A stretch of DNA of 64,000 bases. It comes from Microvelia longipes (lineage: Eukaryota > Arthropoda > Insecta > Hemiptera > Veliidae). The notes beneath the pieces are model-generated. The model saw nothing but the letters and a program-made list of their open reading frames with translations, was not told the DNA's origin and searched no databases. Positions 15,201 through 27,200 of the stretch are shown here, in pieces. Each line of letters opens with the position of its first letter. Positions within the stretch are counted from its first letter, which is position 1. A program made the translations under genes and the position numbers. Location of the stretch: contig JACMZG010001914.1 in the NCBI GenBank assembly GCA_018340805.1, positions 18,567,885 through 18,631,884 on the forward strand. The letters run 5' to 3'.

Positions 15201-18200
15201 AAATTTAAAACAGTTTTCAAAATAAGTTATAAAAGGGCCAAATATTTAAGAACTAAGAACTAACCGTATTCTGAAGCGACAATGTCTCCACCGAATTTCG
15301 ACGATCTTCTGAACAGTGAATGTGGAGGTAAAACACTGAGGTGGGAATTTTGAGGTGAATTAGCCAATTTTCTTCTGTGATTTTCATTTTTATGGATTGG
15401 TAACCCAGGTCCAAACCTCCTGTACAATTGTAATAGATACAAAAATTTAGATAACAAAGTAAACAAATAAAAAATTGAAGGGTTGTGGTCACTTTATCGT
15501 TGTGTACTCGTATAACCATGAGTTTGATTTGCTAAACCTCTAAACGTGACTCATTTTGAAAAGTTTCAAACCTAATTTAAAAAAAAAAATACCTTAAATG
15601 ATATATAAAAACATAATTTGCTTACCTAGAGCAAAGGTCTTCGTATGATTTCACATGGTCAAATTTTTAGAAATCTTTAGCTGCACATAGAAAATTTTTA
15701 GCTGCACCAATTTTAGGTTTTTTGAATAAGTTGTTTCCTGTTAGTCATGTGCAGAATATTTTTAAAAGCTGATAAAATCTCCAATTAAACTGAGTTTTTA
15801 TTCATTAATATTAGGATAACTACAACTAAAGTTAAATGCATTGACAAATACACCAAAACATTGTTAATTTTTGCAGTCAGTCATTTTTTTAATAAAAATG
15901 TCGTTTTGTGCATTTTTAAGTTATTTTGCAAATACTATAACTTTGGTTGTATTTATCCAATTTTGATAAATAAAAACACGTTTTATTGGATATTTTATTA
16001 GCTTTACAAAATATTCTCTTCAAGTTTTGAACATGACTACTTATTAGGGTACTACTTATTTAAGAAACCTACAATTAGTGCAATTATCTAAAATTTTGTC
16101 CATGCACAATCATTTGAAACCCTCCACTCTGGATAAGCAGACTAAGAATTTTCTTCATCATTTAAAGTATATTTTAAAAAAAATTGGTTAGAAGCAGTAC
16201 AAAATGAATCACATTTATTAAGTCAACTCTTGGGCTATAAGTTTTATTTTATCCTCCAAGGAGGAGATGACAAATAGAATTGCTTTCCTACATCAAACAA
16301 CATACTAACTTCCGTCAAATCCTTGTAAACACATAATAGTAACTAAACTTCTCTATCTTACTTATCAAAAGTCATAAACATAGGCCGCTTGGCAGACCAT
16401 TTCTTTTATCTCTAATAGTTTGAGAATTGCTATAGCCACAGATGTGATTGATTTCTTGTACTTGTTACAGTTAAATTTATTTTTGGCAAACTTTTATTTG
16501 TTTTAATTTTTCAAACAATCAAAATGATGACCATTTTTAAACGCTACTCTAGATGTTGGCTTCAGTCAAAGAGACTAATATTTGGAAGGAGGATACATAA
16601 GCTCTTATCATTCCCTGGGTAGCTTAGTACTATAACTGTACATTGGTGATGTCATGTTTTGATTTTTCATAATAATTACAATTTAATGTAATTATTGAAT
16701 TATTTTTCTACTATTTTGTCTTAAATTAAGAAAATTAATTTAAAATAAGATGAAATTATTATCTATAGCATATATTCTTTATTATATGTGTTGTATAAAG
16801 TAATTTATTGTGTCGTCATAGAAAAATGCCTGCCGTTGGTGGAGCGGGCAGGCAGCCCTTTCCCTGGATAAAAGTTGATACTCACAAACTACTATGTGTA
16901 TTTTCGTCGCTATCAGTTTGGCCAGGGGAGGGAGGGGATGGAGGATCTGAATCCAATGAATCTGGTGTGGCACTCCTAGATCGAGATTCCGTACTTGAAC
17001 TCTGTAACAATAACCAACATCATTGACAAGAAGATAGACACAAAATGAAATGCACATCTGGAGCATAATAGTGATCATAATAATACATTTTTTATACAGA
17101 ACAAATGCTTAAATAGCATCGGTTTGGTAGTTTTACATTAAAACCTTTGAATATTTACATTTGTCAGAAATTCATTAATTAAATAAAATTGATTTTTTAA
17201 TAAGTACGTTTTCAATTTATAGAGTTAAAAGAAAGAAATGACAGATTTCTGGTTTCTCTACCAGGTATTAGTGACAAGACATCAAAATCACATGGGCATG
17301 GCTAAAGCACCTCCGTCGTGATTAGCTCGAAACCTCCCATGAACATTCTCTATTTCATTTGTCAAAAAGCTTCATGCTTAGACCCTGAGAATCCTGTTAC
17401 AGCTTTCTTTAGTCTGTGACTAGACATGACGATTAAAACTTTGTGCCTAGTTTCATGTTTGTGTTCCTGGATGTTGAAATCATCACTGTTATTTAGTTTG
17501 ATGAACTGTAGGCAAGTAAAAATATAGAGTCCATGTAAAGATTTTAAACTTTTTGAACAAAGGTTAGCAGTGTGCATCGTGCTTTGCATCACATTTTTTG
17601 CTGAAGAAAATGTTATCTGTAGCTGCATGTCTCCAGATAAGGATACTATAATTCATTCAAAAATACCTAAGTATGCTTCCTTTAAAGTTTCCTGATCAAG
17701 GTAAATTCTCATCCTCTTGAATAGATATACTACAGTCTATCGTTTAGTTTAAAAATCTTGACAGGTCAGTTTAGACACCACTGATTCTTAAGAAAAAAAT
17801 CCCTGCTATAAGGGAGCGGGAAAAACTATGTAAACAAATCAAGTTATTTTACCCGTATTTTCTTGGCAATGTTTTTTTTACATTTCTTTTGTGTAGTTTT
17901 ATTTCAAACTATCATTTTAAGATTAATTTGAAAGTAGTCAAAACGATGTAATCAAAATAAGAACCACAAACAAAGTGAACGATTGCCGGGAAGAAGGTTT
18001 TTTCCCTACGGCGGTTATTGTGGTAGGGATTTTTTTCTCTTTCTAAATGAGAGGTTGTCAGCGGCTTCTCTGATTGGTCAATCCCCAAAATACTTATGAC
18101 CTTAGGGATTTTTAAACTAAACGATGGACTGTAGTGTTGATAGTTGTAATGATGAGTTAATAGTATTGATAGATGTGGTGATGATATCAGAGATTATACC

Positions 18201-21200
18201 TCTGAGAACTAACTAGGACTATAAACTACAACTTCCCTGCTTAAATACAAAGAAAAAAATGGCTGTTGGAGCTTAATAGACCCAAATTAAGGAACATGGC
18301 TGGTCTTATAACTGGACATTGCCCGCTTAAAAGACACCTAACTCTAATGGGAATCTCTCAAAACCCTCTGTGCGAGGTGTGTTATGAGGAAGAGGAGACT
18401 GCGTACCACTTTTTAGGGTACTGCGAAGGATACAGCAAAATACGTTTTCAAACTTTTGGCACTGGAGAATTGAAGGAAGAAGATCTGGAATCTATCAGCT
18501 GGCAGGATATTCATAAGTATATAAGTCAAAATAGAAAATTCAACACGGAAGGTAGGGTGGAGTAATGGTTGGAGGGTCATGAGATAAGGGGTTGGTAAAA
18601 AGGACCTAATACAGTGGTCTAATTGCCAGGCTTGGCCTCCCAACCCCCCTACTACTACTAACCTAGGACTATAGTGGGAGACAACTCTAAGAGGTAATTG
18701 TAGTGTTAATAACTAAAGTAAACTAAGATCGCCAAGAAATCTGCATTTCCCACACCTTTACACAACAAAATAAATTTAATAAAAAGTTCCATTATCAACT
18801 AGTCGGGAACATTAAACATAAATTTGTGGAAACAGTATACGAAGTATCAATGTAGAAAAACCCCAGTCAGTTTTCTTTCCAATATTACAAGAGATAAGAT
18901 TATTTGCAGGTAGAAACTTAATAACAAATTCAAAGATAATAAATAAAAATCCCTCTCAACATGACTTGTGAAAGAGCACAAATATAGCTTCGGGCAGGGG
19001 AGTCCAGCTTCAACAATTTGTTTGTTCCGTAGCAGCGCTGATTCCCAAGGCAGCATAGAAAATAGTAACCTTGTCGCTTATAACTGGCAAGACTCGTGTA
19101 TTTCCGGGATGACAGGAAAACTGGAGAACACAATTTTTATTTGATTGTTAGACATTTGTTATGGTAATTTGTTTTTTAAACTTAGTGTGTACGATTGATT
19201 GAAAATTTGTCTCTTAGTTTTTCCTTTTGATAATTTATTTTAAATTCCTGTTAATTTTGCTTATTAAATTTAATGAGGCGTAAGTACGTGCTTTTACAAT
19301 TTTTGTTACATAAATTTATACAATGCATTTTTAAAAACAACTTTTTTTATTAATGGAAAATAAAACAGAAATTATGATACTCTGCGCTGTTTTAGGATGT
19401 ACAAATACAGTTCAAAAAGCTACTATGTACTGGCTTCCAAAAGATCAAGTACGAATTTGTAGAAAAATGTGGAGAGGAGTTACTTGTGTTTCCATTTTCA
19501 CCGCTATTTTGGTAATAAACACTAGTAAAGTGTCAAAGATAGAAGAAGAGGGAAGTCGACAATCTTGCCGTATAGGGTTATGTTATCTGTGACTTTGGGT
19601 TTATATCACTAGAGTACTTTATCAATACTTATTTATTTGACAGATTATTGTCAAATTATAATCATAATAATTTAGCTGGTTGAAAGTTCTAAGATGGGAA
19701 TATGTTGATTAGGAAAGTTAGAGGAATATGTTGCCCAGATATTATCAAGCAAGGTTTGACAAAGACTATGGCGACAACGGTTGATTCATTACCCGAACTA
19801 AAAACAATCTTATCATCAAAAATAACTCAAGAAATTGAAAAAGTAAAAGAATTTCGAAAGAAATACAACAAGCATAAAGTAAGCGAAGTAACGATCGATA
19901 CGATTTATGGTGGGATGAGAGGATGTGTGTGTTTGTGGTGCGATACATCCCATTTGGATCCGATGGAAGGTATAAGATTTAGAGGATATTCGATTCCAGA
20001 ATTACAGAAACTATTACCAAAAGCTGAAGGAGGTAAGCAGCCGTTACCAGAAGGATTATTCTGGTTAATGCTAACTGGCGATATTCCCAGTAAAGCACAA
20101 GTAGATAGTCTTTCAAAAGTATGGGCGTCAAGATCTGTGATACCGCCTTACGTCGAACATATGTTGGATAGTTTGCCGCATGATAGTGTTCATCCTATGA
20201 CGCAATTTTCAGCAGCCATCACTCTCTTAAATTCCGAATCCCCTTTCATGAACAATCTTCCTAAAGTGCGCAAAAATGTGTATTGGGAATACATGTATGA
20301 AGATTCAATGTTTTTGATACCAAAGCTAACAACAATAGCTGCTAAAATTTATCTCAACACATTTAAAAAAAATCAAAATCGGAAAATAAAAACAAACCCG
20401 GAGAAGGATTGGGCTTGCAATTTTGCTGAAATGATAGGTTTTCCTGGTGATTTTGCAGAAGTGATGAGATTGTATTTAACACTGCATGCTGATCACGAAG
20501 GAGGAAACGTTTCGGCACATGCTGTTCATTTGATCGGATCAGCACTATCAGATGCATACTTAAGTTTAGCAGGAGGAATAAACGGTTTAGCAGGTCCACT
20601 TCATGGATTAGCGAATCAACAATGTTTGGCATTTCTAATGGAAATTAAAAACGCTATCGGAGTAGCACCGACAGACGATTCATTAAAAGAATTCATCCAA
20701 AATTATATGAAAGCCGGTCAAGTTGTTCCTGGATTTGGTCACGCAGTGCTAAGAAAAACCGATCCACGCTATACCTGCTTTAAAGAATACTCCGAACAGA
20801 ATATACCAAATGACCCATTAATCAAACTATTACACCAAGTCGTCAAAATTGCAGTCCCCATTCTTCAAGCAACCGGAAAAGTGAAAAATCCATACCCCAA
20901 CGTAGATTGTCACTCTGGTTCCATTCTTAACTACTACGGAATGACTGAACCTCAATTCTACACAGTTTTGTTCGGCGTTTCACGAGCTATGGGAGTGCTA
21001 TCGTCCTTAATATGGCATCGGGCAATGGGAATCCCCATAGAAAGACCGAATTCAATAACTACTCAGGCTCTTGTCCAATTAGTCAGCGGGAAAAAATGAA
21101 GTCATTCATGACTAAAACTGATCTGGGGTTCAATAAAAAAAATAAACATTGTTGATAAATAAATTTTTAACCAAATATTAAAAATCGTTAACACTGTTCT

Positions 21201-24200
21201 TTCCTTAATTAAAATAAACCTCGGATTTTTTTTCACCACAACGGATTCGCTAGGCTCGTCCTCACTACCTCGATCACGATTCGCTCATCCTGAGAAAATA
21301 AAAATCACCAAATTTATACAGGAACAAGTCTTCAGACTCGATTTGTTCAGACTCAGACAGTAAATACATTCGTTTATTCTCAACCGTTACCCATCCAGGC
21401 ACTAACCTCGCTAGATGCTGCTTAACTTTCATTATGCAACAAAAACCACAGATATACTGTCCGCATTGAAACGGAACTTAGTATACTCATTTATTACATA
21501 CAGGGATATACTTGTACTAAATTTTAACTCAATTGGATTATTTTCAGATTTTTTTTACAAGTTTAAAAAAAAAACCGTAAACAAGTTATTCAATAAAAAC
21601 TGAACTAATGCTGAGAATAAGATGAACTTGGCACAAACGCTGGTCTTAATATGACTACATGCGTGCCAAATTTCAAATCGATCGATACATTTTTCGCCTT
21701 TTTCGGACCTAAGAGTCCGGAAACTCTTAGGTGGAGAAACTCCACTAATCGTAGTGGAGAGCTTAATTCCCAAGTGACACCATGGAAGAACACTACATTT
21801 CTAGTACCCTTATAACTGTGATAAACAGCGAGTCATCCCTTCAGTTCTGTTTCTTTGATGTCTACTCGTCAATGTTATTAACATGTTGACTGCTTCATAC
21901 CACAAAATGCAATGGGATTGAACAAGTCAATTATGATTGGGTAAATTGCGAGTAGGCTTAAATTTTGATGATTTTTCTGAGTCATAAATGACTTAAACTA
22001 GACCTAAAGGTCAATTTTAACACTCGGAGCTACAATAATAACAAACCCTGACACACACACAGACAGTTATTAGAATAATAACTACTCAGGAAGTGTTAAA
22101 ACACCTGAAACAGAATATTTAGGTGAAATTCCAGTTTCATTTTAATTGCACGAACAATTTATTTTCCCTATTTAACTAAAGTATAAATGAGGGAGAATTA
22201 AAAAATGATTCAGGCAGGGGCAGGTAACGTCACTTTCTTATATCTTGAGATTAAAATCAACCCATTAAATAAATACTAATGACGGATTGACTAAAATAAC
22301 TTAAATTGACCAATCATGATAATCTTTATCATGATGCGTTTGAAAACTAATAAGGGAAGGGTCACATGACTTATATGCTTGCTTAGGATATTGAAAGTGG
22401 TACAAAGCAAGTTCAAGAATAATAAGATGAATATGTACAGACACGTTGTAAACCTAAAAATGTTAACTTTATTTACCTCAACGTCTTTGAAAAGCTGTGA
22501 GACATGAGTTCTAGGCCTATGATGATGTCTAGATCGCCTTTGTCTCAATGTTCTATTGAGAAGATCAACTCTTCGCTTAACAGCTTGAGCTTGTGTCCAT
22601 GTTAATCTTCTCATAGCCTGCTCAAGAGCTTCAGGCCCTACCTCGCGTCCCTGGGTCCAGGCTGGTTCTATAATAGCACCAAGACCTGCCGACTCTAACC
22701 ATTCTCTTTCCACCCAACCATCTCCATCTATAACAAGAAAGAAACACAAACAAATAGACAAGGTAATTTTGTAATTCACTCGTTAGAAAGCCGTACGCAA
22801 TGCTTTTAACTAGAGTATCGCGGCATGTGAATGCCGCCATATTCTCTTTTAACAACCGCGTTAAATAAGTGCGAAGCCTCGGCTACGTAATGACGTAAGT
22901 GAGTTAATGAAAAGACCGCAAGAGATGTCGGAGAAACAAAATTTCACGACAATGCCTAGGGTTTTCACAAATTGTGAACTTCTTTGAATCATTATTGTCT
23001 TTATATAATAAAGTTAATAGTACATTATTTCAGTTTCCATTTCAAACCATGCCCTTGATGCGGTAATAAAATCACGTGTATAACGAAATAGAAACTTGAA
23101 ACTAAAACATTCTGTCGAGAAATCGAAGGGAGATGTGTTCGCATCCCACATAAATAATCGATAATTTTAACAGTATCACTCCACAATAATTATTCATACA
23201 TTTTGTTTCAGTTAGCGTTGAGAATCATCAAATCAAAAAGCATCAACTGCCATTTTTATTAGATTTTTCATTAGATGAATGACGAAGTATTACATTACAT
23301 TTCTTTGTAGCGAATTATCAAAGGACAAATGAGTAGTATGCCACTTATAGAACTACTAATAAGATAAACTGCAACAACAAAAACGTGGCCGCGACGAGGC
23401 CGAAGGCCTGTTGTTTTTTTATTTAATGCATTACATTTTTTCAATTTCTAGGATCGTCATGCTTCATTAAAAATCACAATGAGCTACGAGTATGACTCAG
23501 AGTTGTAACTACTTTGACTTTAAGTCTAAAAGTTATTCAAGGACTTTGATTAGGTCGTGATCTCGTGATTATTGAACAAAAACTTTGGCAGCAGAGACTT
23601 GGGTGATATCTGTTTATAATCCTTGGATGTTCTTCCTGGGTACATGATCATCTTCTTCAGCAATCAAGGACATAATCCGTGTTTTACATTTTCTTGTTTA
23701 ATTGATGGGGGTAAAACTATGATCACAACAAGTATTCAATATTTGCTGATGACATCAATATTTTTACTAAGCATGTAAATGTTCTACATGTTAAAGGTGT
23801 TAGATTGAGAACATAAGAACGAAAGGTGTTAACTATTTTACATGCCTATTTAAAGTCGAAGGCTGAAACAAAAAGAAAAATCGGGTACGGGGTATCGGGT
23901 CGCTACGCTCGTCCTCACAACTTCGGACTCGCTTCGCTCGTCCTTAAAATATGGAAATCACCTAATTAATATTGCAGTTCTTCTTCGGACGCGCTCGTTT
24001 TAAGAAATTAAAACCACCTGTGATTCCCCGCGGTTCCCTGACCCTTGCTTGATGCTGCTTAACATTAGTGATCCAACATAACCCAATATATCCAAGCCGT
24101 TTTGAAATAAAACTTAGTATACTTTTCCATTATATTAAGGAGTACAATTGTACCAAATTTAAACTCAATTGGATTATTTTTAAAACGTTTTTTAAAAAAG

Positions 24201-27200
24201 TTTTACACGTCAATTGATGAAAATTATACAAATTGTGACAATTAAGGGAAAACTTAGCACATTTGTTGGTCTGATAAATTTTAAATCGAACGGAAAATTT
24301 TTCTGTATTTATGAATTTATGGTGAGACATTATTTCCGGTTATTGACAATATAAAAATAATTTTATGTTTGAAAGATTGATTTTTGTACCAAGTTTTATA
24401 TCTTTAGCATAAACACACTGAGAGTTCCGATGATAGATGACAACACATAAAAATAAATTCAACTGAAACCCCAGTTTGGGATTTTTAATACTTTCCTCAT
24501 ATACCTACGGTACAAATTAGGAAAAGTAAAAATGGGAGGAAAATATGAAAATTTGGTTCAAACTTTTGGCACGTGAGGACTCGATTTCTTTGATTTTGTT
24601 AGCGACGAATTGATTAGAGTGATTCGACCACCTATGGCCGTAAGACCACAATATTAATATAGTCACGAACTGAATTTCAAATCTTGGATCACTCGAGGCT
24701 AACGAAATTAATTCATGGAAAAACGAAATTAACAGGATAAATATAACTTGACCACTAAGCCATAGAGATATATGACCTATCTTATTACATTGAGAGGCCT
24801 GAAACATTTTTTGGGGAGCTCTCAGGGGCTCTATGTAACCTTATTGAAACCTCTTGTAAGAGGTACGTTGTAAGTTGGAGTTAAAATAAATCAATTGTTT
24901 CGGCTTCCCATGCATTGTTTGAATTTTGATTTGTATTTTAAACGATCTACTATATAAGTTACTCTAATTTTGTACTAATTATTTGATTATATTTATAAGC
25001 GAAGGTGGTCAGGTTACATTTTCAGTGTTTCAAAATTTAACCAGTAGGGCCTCTCTAGTAATATATCTCTATGCACTAAGCGGCCCGAGAGAACGACACC
25101 GCGTAGTGGTTAAGGAGCCGAAAGCTCCTCATTTGTTCCATTCGAATGGTTTTAAACCCTATTTTAGAGGAAGAACCCTGAAATGCCAAAAAATACATTC
25201 ATAATCATAAAATATCTTTTAACCGAATCGTCTAATTATAATTAGAAGGGAGTGTCCACAAACTTAGATCCTGAAAGTTCTTGACTTACACTATGTATAC
25301 AAACTTAAATCATACTCCTTAGCATGAAAGAAGTTCCTTTCATTAGGACTGGAAGTAGGACTTGGGATATAAAGGAATTCATAAACAGAAAGAATTCTTA
25401 AGTCCAAATATCTGCCTATTGATTATGTATTCAACAGACGTCTTCATTCACAAGAACTTAACTCAAGCCCGAGCTTTGGACAGCTTTCTTTACAAAAAAA
25501 GAAATTCGTTTCTAGTTTGCTTCCTTTTATAAGGGAACATTCAACAAGCCTTTAGTTATAGTATTTCTCTATAGCTTATTTTTTATTTAAATGACCAGAA
25601 ATTGAGTTAATGCTTCTAAAACAAGAAGCCTTGGGTATCTTTGTCGCTCCTCGGCATCGGCGCTGGAAGCTGCTTGGCGGCCCCTGTGCCTTCCTGTGGC
25701 CACGAAGCGGTCACATAGTTGTTGTACTTTATCAGTTTGCCATATTACTGGTTTATATAAACTAGTAACTATTTCATTTGACTGACGAAGCGAAGCCGAG
25801 ACAGGCAAATGGCGATTTGCCTGTAGAGGCGGAGCCGAGGTAATCGCTGACGCATGAGTCGACAATGTTTCCTTTGCTGCATAGTAGCAAAGGAAACATT
25901 TTATCTACTATTTTATTTACTATTTTATCTACTTACGACTGAAAAATAAACATAAGAATATTATTCTATAAATGTTGTTTAATTTTTATCTTTACAGCAA
26001 AAAATTGAGATTACAATAAATTTTTAAATTAAGATAAGAAACTTATGACTTAAATAAATAAGCAAGTAGAAAAATGGTTTAAATACTTGCTAAGAGAAAT
26101 TAGAGGCAGCAAATATTGTTTTAAAGTTGTTGCAACACTCAGTTTTATTAATTCTTTTCAACGTTTTATGGTTCTGTCTTTAATTAAATAAAATAAATCA
26201 ACAAATAATGAAGTAAGTGAAAAAACCAACAATAAAAATATTACGATATATTAACAGCATAGAGATATATACTAGAGGGGGCATAGCCTATCTTAATACA
26301 TTGAGAGCCCTGAAACATTTTTAGTAGGGCTCTCAGGGGCTCTGTGTAACCTCATTGAAACCTCCTCCAAAAGGGAGTTGAGGTTATAATTAATCAATTG
26401 TTTTGGGCTTCCTGCAGATTGTTAGTGTTGTGATTTGTATTTTAAACATTCTACTTTATAATTTACTGTTTTTTGTTCTGTTTATTTGATGATAATGATA
26501 ATCGAATGTGGTCAGGTTACTTTTTCGATGTTTCAAAATACAACCAATAGGGCCCCTCTAGTAATATATCTCTATGTTACCACCTGTGCTGTTTTTAAAT
26601 ATTTTGTCGACAGTGTTGGTAAAATGACATTTTGCTGCTTAAAAACAGTTCAGTAATGACTAATTTTGCAGCCAAAAGTAGACAAAAGTATATGTACCAC
26701 TTTATCCAATTTAATATTCAGTATATCGCCAGGCAGAAAGGCCGCACTAATACGGCAAAATATATTACAATCTAACTTCATGCTAATGACGGACATATGT
26801 GCAAATTGTTTATGTTCCATATTTAAATGTTTTCGTATTTAGTTACACTTTTAATACCCTAATGAATAATTTATAAAAAAATATAGGTGCGGCGCGAAAT
26901 TTAAATTTTATTTCAATTTATTTTGGTTCAAGTGTCAAATACGATGAATTGTATTTATCGTGATTAATTAGTTCAAGAAGGGATATCACGTTACTAGGCA
27001 ATGAAAGGGGTCTTTTTTTACGAGGGTATGAAGCAAGAAAGAGTGCCAAGGTAAAATAAAGGCATGCAGACCCGTACAGCATATGGAACTTTTAAGGGCA
27101 CAATTTTAAAACAAGTAAAATAAATAGTAACTTAGGGGGGGGGGTCTTTTTCAGTGTCACTTACGTCTAATTTCAGATCTTTGAGTCTTTCCTGATAAAT

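Noticed and set aside
22291..22779. 162-codon independent gene
   Set aside because: The recognisable part ends at exact AG/GT borders and is conu exon 2; the flanking residues are intron.
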